Below are positions 26,653 to 35,268 of a DNA stretch of 64,000 nucleotides, piece by piece. The first letter of the stretch is position 1. Every line of letters starts with the position of its first letter. The DNA lies in contig SECP01000049.1 of assembly GCA_004193285.1 (NCBI GenBank), positions 1 through 64,000 of the forward strand, written 5' to 3'. The notes under the pieces are model-generated. The model made no database searches. It was given only the letters and a program-made list of their open reading frames with translations, and was not told the DNA's origin. This DNA is from Myxococcales bacterium (GTDB lineage Bacteria; Myxococcota_A; Polyangia; Polyangiales; Polyangiaceae). The translations under genes and the position numbers were made by a program.

Positions 26653-28941
26653 CTACAAGTTCGCGCCAACGTTGCCGATCGAGATGCTCGGCCCGAAGAT
26701 GAACGCCGGCGAATGGTCGTCGCGCGAGATCGGAAACTCCAGCCAGCCGTGCAGGTTGATGGACGCCTCGGCGGCTTGGAGGCGGTTGGCGATCGGAATG
26801 CTGAGGCCCAAGCCAATCGGCACACCGACCTCCGTCAGGCTCTTGCCGGTGGTGCTGACCGAGTTGGCGAGGCCGATCACCATCACGCCTCCCTCGAGCC
26901 CAATCAGGCCCTCTTTACCGTCGTTGGTGAGCCAGGTAAGCCGCGAGATCACGGCAAAGTTGAGGGAAAGCAGCCCGCTGTGGTCCTTGTCGCCGAAGCG
27001 GTAGAGGCCAGCGGGGATCGCGGAGGTGGCGTACAGGCGCACGTTTCCGTTGCCCAGAATGACTGACCACTGCACGGCCGGTCCGCCCGCGTTGAGCTCG
27101 GAACCGGCGACATAGTGATCGTCCCCCGCGTCGTGCGACACCCGCACCACGACGCGGTCGAAGGGGGTCGTCACCCCTTGCACCCAGATTTGCCGCGGCT
27201 CGCGACCGGGGCCGATCTCGAGTGTGTCCTTCAGGCGCCCTTCCGAGCGCGGCGCGCCGTCCGCGGAAAAGACGTCGATGCTGAGGGTGATGCGTTGCCG
27301 CCCGTTCTCACGCCGCAGCCGCTGCCGGTGCACGGTGACGCGGCAGCTATCCCGGTACGAAAACGGGAGGTTGATGGGGTCACCGGGCCGCAAAGTGACG
27401 GATTTCCCGCTCGGCCCGCACTTGAATTCCACGAGCGGGGGACCGCCGCTCATGCTGGGGCCCAGCGGCACCGGCACGTTTGCTTCGTGGATCTTGCGCT
27501 GGATGGGGTCGGTGGCGATGGCCAGGTCCACCTCACCGAGCACGGAGGGCACGGCGTCGCTACGCAGCGCGAACTGCAGCTGCGCATAGCCCTCCGCGTC
27601 CGCATCCCCCACGATGGTCATGCGCGCGCCTTCTTGGCCGGCGGTGTACACGTTGGGAAGTGAGACGAGCTGCCAGTGCTCGTCCGTGCCGAAGCGCGAC
27701 ACGTTCACGAAGGCAGGTCGGTTGGTGGGGATGAAGTCGATGCGCGGCGAATCCGCGAGGCCGAGGGAGGCACGTAGCGGCGCCAGGCTTCGGGTGGGAG
27801 TGGAGAGCACGGCGACCACGGCGTCCGTATCGCTGCGGCGCGCGGTGATTTCGAGCTGGTCTTGGCCGTAGGCTCCGAGCTCGAGGGCCACGAACAGACC
27901 TTCGTCCGTGTCCGCGTCCGCGACCACGCGCAAGGGCGCGTCCCCCACCGTGAACCGGTAGAGCTCGCGCGAGGCGAGGCAGCGCTTCTCGAGGCGCACG
28001 ACGACCTTGGCCGCGTCGTTCTTCTTCACCGGCTCGCCCGAGACGAGCGCCATCGCGCAGTGCAAGACCGGCAGCTTGAGGCTCGGTGTCGTATCCAGCG
28101 CGCCCTTGCGCTGGAGGAAGACGCGCGGAGCGAGACGCAGCCGGAGCTCGGCGGTGTTCACGGGCGCGGTGCTGGTGACGAGCAGCTTCTTGTTCTGGAC
28201 CGAGCAGTCCAAAACGCCGCAATCCGCCCCCGAGACCGCCTCCGGATGCGCAAAGCTCAGCTCCGCGCGGCCCACCGAAAGATCGATGGCGCTGTCGCTC
28301 GCCAGCAAGCGCCCGATGATGATGCGCGCGGGCGCGACCGGGACGCCGTCAGGTGGAACGGCTTGGCCCTGGGCGTCGAACAGGCGCTGCCCTTCCCCGA
28401 CCTGCGCGAACGCCGGCAACAAACGCAGCGTGTCCGCCGTCGGGTCCGCGGAGACGTCACGCCCGACGACCCAGGCGCAGCTCTGCGCGCCGCCCTCCGT
28501 CTTCGGCTCCGGGCACGCGTCCGTGCCCGAGCGCCCGGCGCCGAGCCAACGCAGCTGGGCGCCCTTGAGGTTGCGACCGTGCGCCTCCACGCGCGCTTCA
28601 TCCACGTAAAGCGTGACGCTACCTGGCTCGACCACGGGATAGCGCCCGGTGGCGATCAGCAGCAGCTGCTGCTTGCTTTGCAGGCACTGGGCGAACGTCG
28701 GCGCGGCGCGCACCACCACGCTCGTACCGGCGGCAGACTCGGCGCTCGGCGGGCGGATTTGCGTGCCCCCTGCCTCGAGCACCCAGCCGCCGGTGGCCGC
28801 GCACGCCACGAGCCCGGGGCCAACCGGGATGGACGCCCCGCCCACGGGCGCTTCCAGCGTTTGCCCGAGCGCGACGCGCGGCGAGCACCACAGGGCAAGC
28901 ACCGCGACGAACGCCAGGATCGCCGCTCGCCTCCGAGTCAT
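26653..28941 (-). CDS. Large secreted protein, function unknown
   Basis: A protein of 762 aa from the ATG at 28941, giving a good signal peptide (RRRAAILAFVAVLALWCSPRVALG). A GTG at 28959 would add six residues. The mature part is rich in beta-type sequence with several Ig-like stretches. Scattered Cys pairs occur (CDAxx, CALVSGE, CRVTVHRQ). The last 100 residues (GLIGLEGGVMVIGLA...GPSISIGNVGANL) are amphipathic and could be a short outer-membrane barrel-like part or beta sheet. No known family is recognised. It is the last gene of the argB/rluA-type operon, starting 21 bases after the pseudouridine synthase gene ends. Confidence 0.78.
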   Translation of the reverse strand: MTRRRAAILAFVAVLALWCSPRVALGQTLEAPVGGASIPVGPGLVACAATGGWVLEAGGTQIRPPSAESAAGTSVVVRAAPTFAQCLQSKQQLLLIATGRYPVVEPGSVTLYVDEARVEAHGRNLKGAQLRWLGAGRSGTDACPEPKTEGGAQSCAWVVGRDVSADPTADTLRLLPAFAQVGEGQRLFDAQGQAVPPDGVPVAPARIIIGRLLASDSAIDLSVGRAELSFAHPEAVSGADCGVLDCSVQNKKLLVTSTAPVNTAELRLRLAPRVFLQRKGALDTTPSLKLPVLHCAMALVSGEPVKKNDAAKVVVRLEKRCLASRELYRFTVGDAPLRVVADADTDEGLFVALELGAYGQDQLEITARRSDTDAVVAVLSTPTRSLAPLRASLGLADSPRIDFIPTNRPAFVNVSRFGTDEHWQLVSLPNVYTAGQEGARMTIVGDADAEGYAQLQFALRSDAVPSVLGEVDLAIATDPIQRKIHEANVPVPLGPSMSGGPPLVEFKCGPSGKSVTLRPGDPINLPFSYRDSCRVTVHRQRLRRENGRQRITLSIDVFSADGAPRSEGRLKDTLEIGPGREPRQIWVQGVTTPFDRVVVRVSHDAGDDHYVAGSELNAGGPAVQWSVILGNGNVRLYATSAIPAGLYRFGDKDHSGLLSLNFAVISRLTWLTNDGKEGLIGLEGGVMVIGLANSVSTTGKSLTEVGVPIGLGLSIPIANRLQAAEASINLHGWLEFPISRDDHSPAFIFGPSISIGNVGANL

Positions 28942-28962
28942 GACGAACCGCAGTAGCACGGC

Positions 28963-29976
28963 TCACGCCCCGCGGGACCGCCAGAAATCGCTCATGTCCT
29001 GCGGCAAAGGCGCCACGAGGCCGAGGGGCTGCCCGGTCATGGGGTGCGTGAAGTCGTAGCGCTCCGCGTGCAGCAACTGCCGCGGGTGCTCGAGCAAAAC
29101 GAGGTCCTCCTCGGTGAGCTCGCCGTCAGCCGCCCGCGCGAGGAGGCGCTCATCCGGCCCGTACAATTTGTCGCCGACCACCGGGCAACCCAGCGCGGAC
29201 AGGTGCAGGCGGATCTGGTGCTGGCGCCCGGTGTGCAGCGCCATGCGACACATCGCGTAATTGCCGCGCGTTTCGAAGACGTCGATGCCGGTGCGGGCCG
29301 GCAAGCCGCGACCGGGCTCCGCGATCCGCATCTTCACGCGCAGCGAGTTCTCCGTGTCCAGCTCGACGGGCAGCTCGCAGAACGACGCGGCGGGGACACC
29401 GTGCGTCACCGCGACGTACGTCTTCTTCACGGAGTCCTCCCCGCCCAGCGACCGCTCTTCCAGGAGGCGCTTGAAGGCCCGCTCGCTCTCGATGTGCTTG
29501 GCCAGCATCAAGACTCCGCTCGTTTCCCGATCGATGCGGTGAATGAGGGCCAAGAACTCGCCTGGCCGCGCGGCGCGCAGCCGCTCGATGACGGTGTTTC
29601 GGTGGTAGCGCGCGGTCGGATGCACGGTGACGAGCGGCGGCTTGTCGATCGCGAGCAGGTGCGGGTCCTCGTACACGATCGGCAGCGGGATCTCGTCTAC
29701 CTCCTCGAACGGCGCGCGCCAGAGCGCGATGCGCTCGTCGGTCCTCACGCGGTCGTTGGCGCGGAGCGCGCGGCCGTCGACCGCGTGCGCGCTTTGCTCG
29801 ATGATGGCGCGAGCGCGGGTGCGGCTCGTATTGCGGAGCTGGGTGCGCATGAAGACGTCCAGCCGCATGCCGGCGCACTCGGCCGGCACGCGGTAGATCT
29901 TGAGGATCGCGTCTTCGTGAACGCCAGCCGGGCGCACCGGCGGGTCTTCGGGCGGCGGCGTGTCGCGCGGCCTCAT
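28963..29976 (-). CDS. RluA-family pseudouridine synthase
   Basis: A protein of 337 aa. An S4-like RNA-binding segment (about 35-85, MRLDVFMRTQLRNTSRTRARAIIEQ) precedes the catalytic domain. That domain carries LIHRIDRETSGVLMLAK, whose Asp is the catalytic residue of the RluA family, and the later GRQHQIRLHLSALGCPVVGDKLYG motif. It isomerises uridines in 23S rRNA or tRNA; the exact site cannot be told because RluA, RluC and RluD share these motifs. It starts 20 bases after the argB stop, so the two are probably co-transcribed. Confidence 0.92.
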   Translation of the reverse strand: MRPRDTPPPEDPPVRPAGVHEDAILKIYRVPAECAGMRLDVFMRTQLRNTSRTRARAIIEQSAHAVDGRALRANDRVRTDERIALWRAPFEEVDEIPLPIVYEDPHLLAIDKPPLVTVHPTARYHRNTVIERLRAARPGEFLALIHRIDRETSGVLMLAKHIESERAFKRLLEERSLGGEDSVKKTYVAVTHGVPAASFCELPVELDTENSLRVKMRIAEPGRGLPARTGIDVFETRGNYAMCRMALHTGRQHQIRLHLSALGCPVVGDKLYGPDERLLARAADGELTEEDLVLLEHPRQLLHAERYDFTHPMTGQPLGLVAPLPQDMSDFWRSRGA

Positions 29977-29996
29977 GCTGCGGCAGCCGCCAAACG

Positions 29997-30893
29997 TCAG
30001 CTCCGCGCCTTCACGCGGTGAATCTCGGTGCCAACGCCGGAGTCCGTGAAAATCTCCAGCAAGAGCGCGTGACGGCGCCGGCCGTCGATGATGTGCACCT
30101 TCTCCACGCCCGCCGAAACCGCGTCCAGCGCGCAGCGCACCTTGGGGATCATGCCGCCAGTGATGACGTTGTCTCCGATGAGGCGCTCGGCTTCGTTGGC
30201 GTCCAGCGAGCTCAGCCGCTCACCGTTCGCGGTCTTCACGCCTTCCACGTCCGTCATCAGCATGAGCTTTGCCGCGTTCAGCGAGCCTGCAATGGCGCCG
30301 GCGGCAGTGTCCGCGTTCACGTTGAGTGAGTGACCATCGCGATCGACCGCGATCGGCGCGATGACGGGGATGAAGCCGCTCGAGATCAGGTTTTCTACGA
30401 TCTTGGAGTCCACATGGCTGACCTCACCCACGCGTCCCAGGTCCACCATGACATCGTTGCCGGCGGCGTCCTTGCCCTTCACCGGCTCTTGCCGCTTGCC
30501 GCGCATGAACTGGTCGTCTTTGCCGGAAAGGCCGACCGCCCTCCCACCGTGCTGGCAGATGAGCCCCGTGATCTCTTGGTTCACCGAGCCGCCCAGCACC
30601 ATCTCGACCACGTCCATCGTGGCGTCGTCGGTCACGCGGAGGCCGCCGCTGAACGTGGACTGGATGCCCACGCGCTTCAGCATGCTGTTGATTTGAGGCC
30701 CGCCGCCGTGCACCACCACGACGCGGATCCCCACGTAACGCAGCAAGCACACGTCCCGCGCGAAGCTCTCCTTCAGGTCCTCGTCGATCATCGCGTGCCC
30801 GCCGTACTTCACGACGAACGTGCGCTGTTGAAAGCGCTGGATGTAAGGCAGCGCCTCGTGCAAAACCTTGGCCTTCTCGACGAGCTCGTCCAT
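29997..30893 (-). CDS. argB: Acetylglutamate kinase
   Basis: A protein of 298 aa from the ATG at 30893; the frame upstream to 30953 has no family match. It has the amino-acid kinase fold: FVVKYGGHAM (ATP phosphate loop), VVVVHGGGPQIN (substrate loop), LNVNADTAAGAIAGSLNAAKLMLMTDVEGV, and GGMIPKVRCALDAV near the end. It phosphorylates N-acetylglutamate in arginine synthesis. The N-terminal helix MDELVEKAKVLHEALPYIQRF is of the type found in arginine-inhibited hexameric enzymes. No other arg gene is nearby; the gene leads a three-gene transcript with a pseudouridine synthase and a secreted protein. Confidence 0.95.
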   Translation of the reverse strand: MDELVEKAKVLHEALPYIQRFQQRTFVVKYGGHAMIDEDLKESFARDVCLLRYVGIRVVVVHGGGPQINSMLKRVGIQSTFSGGLRVTDDATMDVVEMVLGGSVNQEITGLICQHGGRAVGLSGKDDQFMRGKRQEPVKGKDAAGNDVMVDLGRVGEVSHVDSKIVENLISSGFIPVIAPIAVDRDGHSLNVNADTAAGAIAGSLNAAKLMLMTDVEGVKTANGERLSSLDANEAERLIGDNVITGGMIPKVRCALDAVSAGVEKVHIIDGRRRHALLLEIFTDSGVGTEIHRVKARS

Positions 30894-31177
30894 TTTCCGG
30901 GGCCCGTATAGCGCAGTTTCAGGCCGCCGTCCGGACCGCCCCGTGCAACCCAATCGTCACTTCGGGGCTCCGGACCTGGCGCCCCTTCCGCGCGCCGAGG
31001 CCGCCCAGGCGGGCAGGCAACCCGAGCGGAGCCGCGTTCGTGCCGCCGCGGGCCCGACGTCGTTGGCCCCCCGGGAAAGGCCGGGCACCGGCGTGTGAGG
31101 AGCGGGGGCGGCGCAGATTCGACGACGATTTCGGGGATCGCCATGCGGCGGCCGAGCTGTGCTAGGCAGCGTGGGCG
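30894..31177. other. Divergent intergenic region between argB and the glycogen-synthase-like gene
   Basis: A stretch of 284 bases, GC-rich throughout, must hold both promoters. I see no clear -35/-10 pair, long inverted repeat or RNA leader. Open frames within it have no good start signals or recognisable products. Confidence 0.5.
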
Positions 31178-32563
31178 ATGGATATCTTGATGGTGTCGGC
31201 CGAGCTCTCTCCCTATGCGCGCGGCAGCGAGGTGGGAGACGTAGTGGCCGGCTTGAGCAAGGCGCTCCGGCAGCTGGGCCACCGGGTAACGCTGGCGCTG
31301 CCGCGTCACCCCGGCTTCGAGGCGGGCGGCTTGCTCATGGCGCGCCGGCTCACGCCGCTTTCGCTCGGCGGGTCGGACCTGACGGTGCTCGACGGCCAGC
31401 TCTCCTCTGGAGTGGAGCTCGCGCTGTTCGACGACCCGCCGCTGTACGATCGCCCCTCCGTTTACGGCGAACGCGAAGGTTATGAAGACAACCTGGCGCG
31501 CTTCGCGGTGCTGTGCCGCGGCGCCGCGGCCCTCGCTCAGCAGCGCGCCGAACAGGGCAAGCCGTTCGAGGTCGCGCACGCGTTCGACGCCCCGGCAGCA
31601 GCGCTGCCCGCGCTCCTCAAAGCGCAAGGTGGGGCGGCGCTCCCCACCCTCCTGAGCGTCGTCGACTCCGAGCGCGCGGGGCGCTTCGAGAGCGGCGCGC
31701 ACGCGGCGTTTCCAGGCCTGCGCGGCCACATCGGGGATTCGCTGTCGCTCCTGGAGCTCGGGCTCGGCGCAGCCCAGCTCGTCGTCGCCGGCTCGGAGGA
31801 CGCTGCGCGAGACCTGGGGAGCCAGCGCCTCTCCGGCACGCTCGCGGCGAACCTGGTCGGTGAGCGCGCTCCGACCGTCGTGGCCTCCGGGCTGGACTAC
31901 GCCGTCTTCAATCCTGCGACCGACACCGCCCTGCCCGCGCGCTACGACGCGGAGGACGCTTCGAACAAAGGGCGCTGCAAATCCGCAGTGCTCTCCGAGC
32001 TGTCGCTCGAGCTGGAGCTGGACCGCCCGCTGGTCTTCGCGGCCGCGGGCTCGGGGGTGGAGGCTCAGCTCCTCATTGCCGCCTTGCCGGCGCTGCTCAA
32101 AAACGACATCGCAGTGATTGTCTCCGTCCCCTCCAGCGCGCACGCGGAGGTGGATCGCCTCACCGGCGACTACCCCTCGGACCTCGTTCGACTCAAAGAC
32201 ACCGGCGAAGCCGCGCGCCGCCGAGCCCTCGCCGCCGCGGATTTCGCGATCTGCCTGGACGCCGGCGCGCTCACGCCCGCCTCCGTCCAAGCCGCCCAGC
32301 GCTACGGCACGGTACCGATCGCGCTCGGGCAAGGCGCGGCGGTCGACGCCCTGGTGGACTGCGACGCGGACCTTTCGACCGGCACCGGGTTCGTCTTCGA
32401 CAGCGCCGAAGCAAGCTCACTGGTCGGGGCGGCGACGCGCGCCTTCTCGGCCTACGGCTCGCCCGGCCACGCCCGCCTTCGCCGCCGCGTCATGCGGTTG
32501 GATGTGTCGTGGGAGCGCGTCGCGCGGCGGTACGCGCAGCTGTATCGCAAAGCCGCGGGCTGA
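31178..32563 (+). CDS. Glycogen-synthase (GT5)-fold protein lacking catalytic motifs
   Basis: A protein of 461 aa with the outline of bacterial GlgA. It has MDILMVSAELSPYARGSEVGDVVAGLSKALRQLGHRV at the start, VASGLDYAVFNPATD in the middle and GTGFVFDSAEASSLVGA near the end. The ADP-glucose-binding KxGGL motif is replaced by ARGSEV near residue 15. The catalytic EPCGL-type motif is replaced by AGALTPA in LDAGALTPASVQAAQRYGTVPIA. Both changes remove residues needed for catalysis in GlgA, so it is probably a regulatory or structural pseudoenzyme, or it uses another chemistry. Family assignment is by eye but the order of landmarks is clear. It is convergent with a lipoprotein gene, with no gap for a terminator. 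Confidence 0.78.
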   Translation: MDILMVSAELSPYARGSEVGDVVAGLSKALRQLGHRVTLALPRHPGFEAGGLLMARRLTPLSLGGSDLTVLDGQLSSGVELALFDDPPLYDRPSVYGEREGYEDNLARFAVLCRGAAALAQQRAEQGKPFEVAHAFDAPAAALPALLKAQGGAALPTLLSVVDSERAGRFESGAHAAFPGLRGHIGDSLSLLELGLGAAQLVVAGSEDAARDLGSQRLSGTLAANLVGERAPTVVASGLDYAVFNPATDTALPARYDAEDASNKGRCKSAVLSELSLELELDRPLVFAAAGSGVEAQLLIAALPALLKNDIAVIVSVPSSAHAEVDRLTGDYPSDLVRLKDTGEAARRRALAAADFAICLDAGALTPASVQAAQRYGTVPIALGQGAAVDALVDCDADLSTGTGFVFDSAEASSLVGAATRAFSAYGSPGHARLRRRVMRLDVSWERVARRYAQLYRKAAG

Positions 32564-32564
32564 T

Positions 32565-33155
32565 TCAGCCGCCCGCGCCGCCCGAAGGCGCGCCGCCGGA
32601 AACAGGCGCGCCTGCCGCGCCTGCCGCGCCGCCTTCGCTCGGAGCGCCCGCTTCCGGCAAGGCGGGGGCGCCGCCCGAAGTTGCGCCCCCCGCCGCGGCA
32701 ACGCCGCCTGCACCGCCTTCGCCGGTGCTCGACAGCTCACACGTGGGCAGCGAGTCATTGCGCTCCGCCGTGACGATGCACGGGGCGAGGTCGCTGCAGC
32801 TGAAGGCGTCCTCATAGGCGCCCTCGCATGCCTCCACGCTGTCTTCCGAGTACTCGTAGCAGCCGTCGCCGCCGCCCGGCCTCAGGAACCCGGGGCACTC
32901 CGCCGGCTTCGGCCCGGTGCAGCCGAGGCGCTTACGAGCCGCCAGCAGGGCGCCCGCCAAGCGCGAGCACGCGTCCTCCTCCGTCAGAAGGTCCCCGCCG
33001 CCCTCCGGCTGAATCGCGCCCTCGGAGGCCGGAACGAACGGCTCGGTGTCCTCCGACTTCGTGCAGCTGGGGACGAGAGAAAGGCCAACCAGGGCCGAAA
33101 CCAAGAGCAAGTGGCCCCGGCTCGGGAGCAAAGCGGAAGGGATCCGGGCGAACAT
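32565..33155 (-). CDS. Cys-rich lipoprotein with Gly/Ala-rich tail
   Basis: A protein of 196 aa. The signal peptide LLLVSALVGLSLVPSC ends at a lipobox-like Cys. The central 90 residues contain about eight Cys (CSRLAGALL, LGCTGPKPAECPG, GCYEYSEDSVEACEGAYEDAFSCSDLAPC), probably in disulfides. The last 50 residues are a Gly/Ala/Pro-rich low-complexity tail. A similar plan, Cys-rich core with Gly-rich tail, is seen in the gene at 52526-53035. No named family is recognised. Confidence 0.75.
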   Translation of the reverse strand: MFARIPSALLPSRGHLLLVSALVGLSLVPSCTKSEDTEPFVPASEGAIQPEGGGDLLTEEDACSRLAGALLAARKRLGCTGPKPAECPGFLRPGGGDGCYEYSEDSVEACEGAYEDAFSCSDLAPCIVTAERNDSLPTCELSSTGEGGAGGVAAAGGATSGGAPALPEAGAPSEGGAAGAAGAPVSGGAPSGGAGG

Positions 33156-33262
33156 CTGGCGGCATCGTAGCCTCCTCCTCGGCGCCTTTCTAGGCCAGGT
33201 TTCGGGCGGCCCGAGCAGGGCCGTTGACGGCGCCCCCGCGCTTGGATACCCCGACGGGATAC

Positions 33263-34828
33263 ATGCCTATCCGTCGTGCCCTGCTATCCGTTTCTGACAA
33301 AACCGGTCTGATCGACCTGGCGCGAGCTCTCGCCAAGCGCGGGGTCGAGCTGCTCTCCACTGGCGGCACCTTCAAGGCGCTGTCGGACGCCGGAATTCCG
33401 GTGGAGACGGTCGAGAGCTACACCGGCTCTCCCGAGGTGATGGACGGCCGCGTCAAGACGCTCCACCCGCGCGTGCACGGCGCGCTGCTCGCTCGCGCCG
33501 GCACGGACGACGCGGACCTCGAGCGCATCGGCGCCAAGCCGATCGACTTGGTCGTCGTGAACTTGTACCCGTTCGAGGAGACGCTCGAGAAGCCCGGCGC
33601 CCAATTCGAGCAGCTGATCGAGAACATCGACATCGGCGGCCCGAGCATGCTGCGCTCCGCGGCGAAGAATCACGACCGCGTCACCGTGGTCTGCGACCCG
33701 AGCGACTACCCGCTCGTGCTCGAGGAGCTGAAGCGTGACGGCGACGTGAACCGCCTCACCAAAGAGAAGCTCGCCTCCAAGGCGTTCGCGCACACCGCCG
33801 CCTACGACGCCGCCATCAGCGGTTGGCTCTCGGCGCGCGGTGAGGCAGACGGCTACCCGCGCTTCTACTCGCTCGTGCTCGAGAAGGCGTACCCGCTGCG
33901 CTATGGCGAGAACCCTCACCAGTCCGGCGCCTTCTATAAGGAGCGCAAGGCCCCCATCGGCTCTCTCGGCCGCGTGGAGAGCGTGGGCAGCGGCTCCAAG
34001 GAGCTCAGCTTCAACAACCTGGTGGACGTGGAGGCCGCGCTGGACGCGGTGCGCGAGTTCGAAAACCCGGCCGCGGTCGTGGTCAAGCACACCAACCCCT
34101 GCGGCGTCGCCACCGCCCCGATGCTCGCGGACGCGTACCGCGCCGCGCGCGACGCGGACGCGATGAGCGCATTCGGCGGCATCATCGCCCTCAATCGCGA
34201 GGTCGACGACGCCACCGCGGCCATCCTGGCAGAGACGTTCCTGGAGGCGATCATCGCCCCCGGCTACGCAGACGGCGCGCTCCAACGCTTGCGCGCCAAG
34301 TCCGCGCTGCGCCTGCTCTCCACGGGAGGGTGGCTAGGACCGAGCCACCAGGCGCGCCAGTTCAAGCGCGTCGGCGGCGGCTTCGTGATCCAAGAGCGCG
34401 ACGCCACCGGCGCGGGCGAGGTCCTCAAAGGCCGCGTCGTGACGGATCGCCAGCCCACCGCCGCCGAGCTCTCCAGCCTGGAGTTTGCGTGGATGGTGTG
34501 TAAGCACGTGAAGAGCAACGCGATCGTGCTCGCCACGCCCGGTCGTAGCCCGGGCATCTACGAAACCATCGGCATCGGCGGCGGCCAAACCGCGCGCGTC
34601 ACGGCGGTGCAGGTAGCGTGCGACAAGGCTGGAGAGCGCGCCAAAGGCGCGGTGCTCGCGTCGGACGCGTTCTTTCCGTTCCCGGACGGCGTCAAAGCTG
34701 CCGCGGCGGCGGGCGTCGCGGCCATCGTGCAGCCCGGCGGCTCCAAGAAGGATGACGACGTCATCCGCGCCGCCAACGATGCCGGCATCGCCATGATCTT
34801 CACCGGCGTCCGCCACTTCCGTCACTGA
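33263..34828 (+). CDS. purH: Bifunctional IMP synthesis enzyme (AICAR formyltransferase/IMP cyclohydrolase)
   Basis: A protein of 521 aa from the ATG at 33263 (frame open to 33224). The N-terminal MGS-like cyclohydrolase domain (about 1-150) starts RRALLSVSDKTGLIDLARALAKRGVELLSTGGT. The formyltransferase domain (about 190-521) has YGENPHQSGAFY, VVKHTNPCGVA and MSAFGGIIALNREVD, with the catalytic Lys-His in the KHTNPCG motif. It carries out the last two steps of purine synthesis. It stands alone here and is closed by a strong terminator 20 bases downstream. Confidence 0.96.
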   Translation: MPIRRALLSVSDKTGLIDLARALAKRGVELLSTGGTFKALSDAGIPVETVESYTGSPEVMDGRVKTLHPRVHGALLARAGTDDADLERIGAKPIDLVVVNLYPFEETLEKPGAQFEQLIENIDIGGPSMLRSAAKNHDRVTVVCDPSDYPLVLEELKRDGDVNRLTKEKLASKAFAHTAAYDAAISGWLSARGEADGYPRFYSLVLEKAYPLRYGENPHQSGAFYKERKAPIGSLGRVESVGSGSKELSFNNLVDVEAALDAVREFENPAAVVVKHTNPCGVATAPMLADAYRAARDADAMSAFGGIIALNREVDDATAAILAETFLEAIIAPGYADGALQRLRAKSALRLLSTGGWLGPSHQARQFKRVGGGFVIQERDATGAGEVLKGRVVTDRQPTAAELSSLEFAWMVCKHVKSNAIVLATPGRSPGIYETIGIGGGQTARVTAVQVACDKAGERAKGAVLASDAFFPFPDGVKAAAAAGVAAIVQPGGSKKDDDVIRAANDAGIAMIFTGVRHFRH

Positions 34829-34849
34829 GCCTCAGGGCCTCGCATTAAG

Positions 34850-34887
34850 AAAGGCGCCCATTGCCTCGAGCAATGGGCGCCTTTTTT
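34850..34887 (+). terminator. Strong rho-independent terminator of purH
   Basis: A perfect 13-bp stem (34852-34864 with 34870-34882) has a 5-base loop and is followed by six T residues. The run of A before the stem could let it work on the other strand as well. Confidence 0.9.
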
Positions 34888-35268
34888 GCTGACTCAGCGC
34901 GCACTCACCTGGTGGGCTCGCCGCCCCGCGGCATCAGCCTCCCGCGCAGAGTGAGCTCGTTCCCATCACTCGGCGAGAGCATCCGCGGCGCTCAGGAGCG
35001 CGGCCCCGGTTCCGACTTTCGGTCCACTACCGGGCGCCGGGTCACCGAAACACAATCGCGCGGGAACGCCCCACCGGGACATCGCCGTTTAAAGAGCGAT
35101 TACGAACAGTTATGACCAACATTTACTGTCATTTCTAGCCACCTTCGCCCAAACCAAAAGCCACTCGGGGGCACAAAACGATCGCCGAAGCACACGAAAG
35201 TGTTCACAGAAATTTTGGCCCAGCTCGGGACGACATGAGAAGCACTTCGATAACAGCGAAGCGTTCAC
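34888..35268. other. Leader region before the ParA-like gene
   Basis: About 380 bases with no gene I can support. The right half (from about 35085) is clearly richer in A/T than its surroundings, as expected for a promoter or a partition site. Short repeats are present: ACAGT/ACTGT flanking 35107-35130, CTTCG/CGAAG around 35245-35261, and GTTCACA twice (35202 and 35262). None is long enough to call a parS-like site. Confidence 0.5.

Noticed and set aside
30809..32332. 507-codon minus-strand frame crossing the argB start and the glycogen-synthase-like gene
   Set aside because: It overlaps two genes with strong family support on other frames and has no recognisable domain.
34861..35115. 84-codon frame after purH
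   Set aside because: Its start lies in the loop and stem of the purH terminator and no family or ribosome site supports it.
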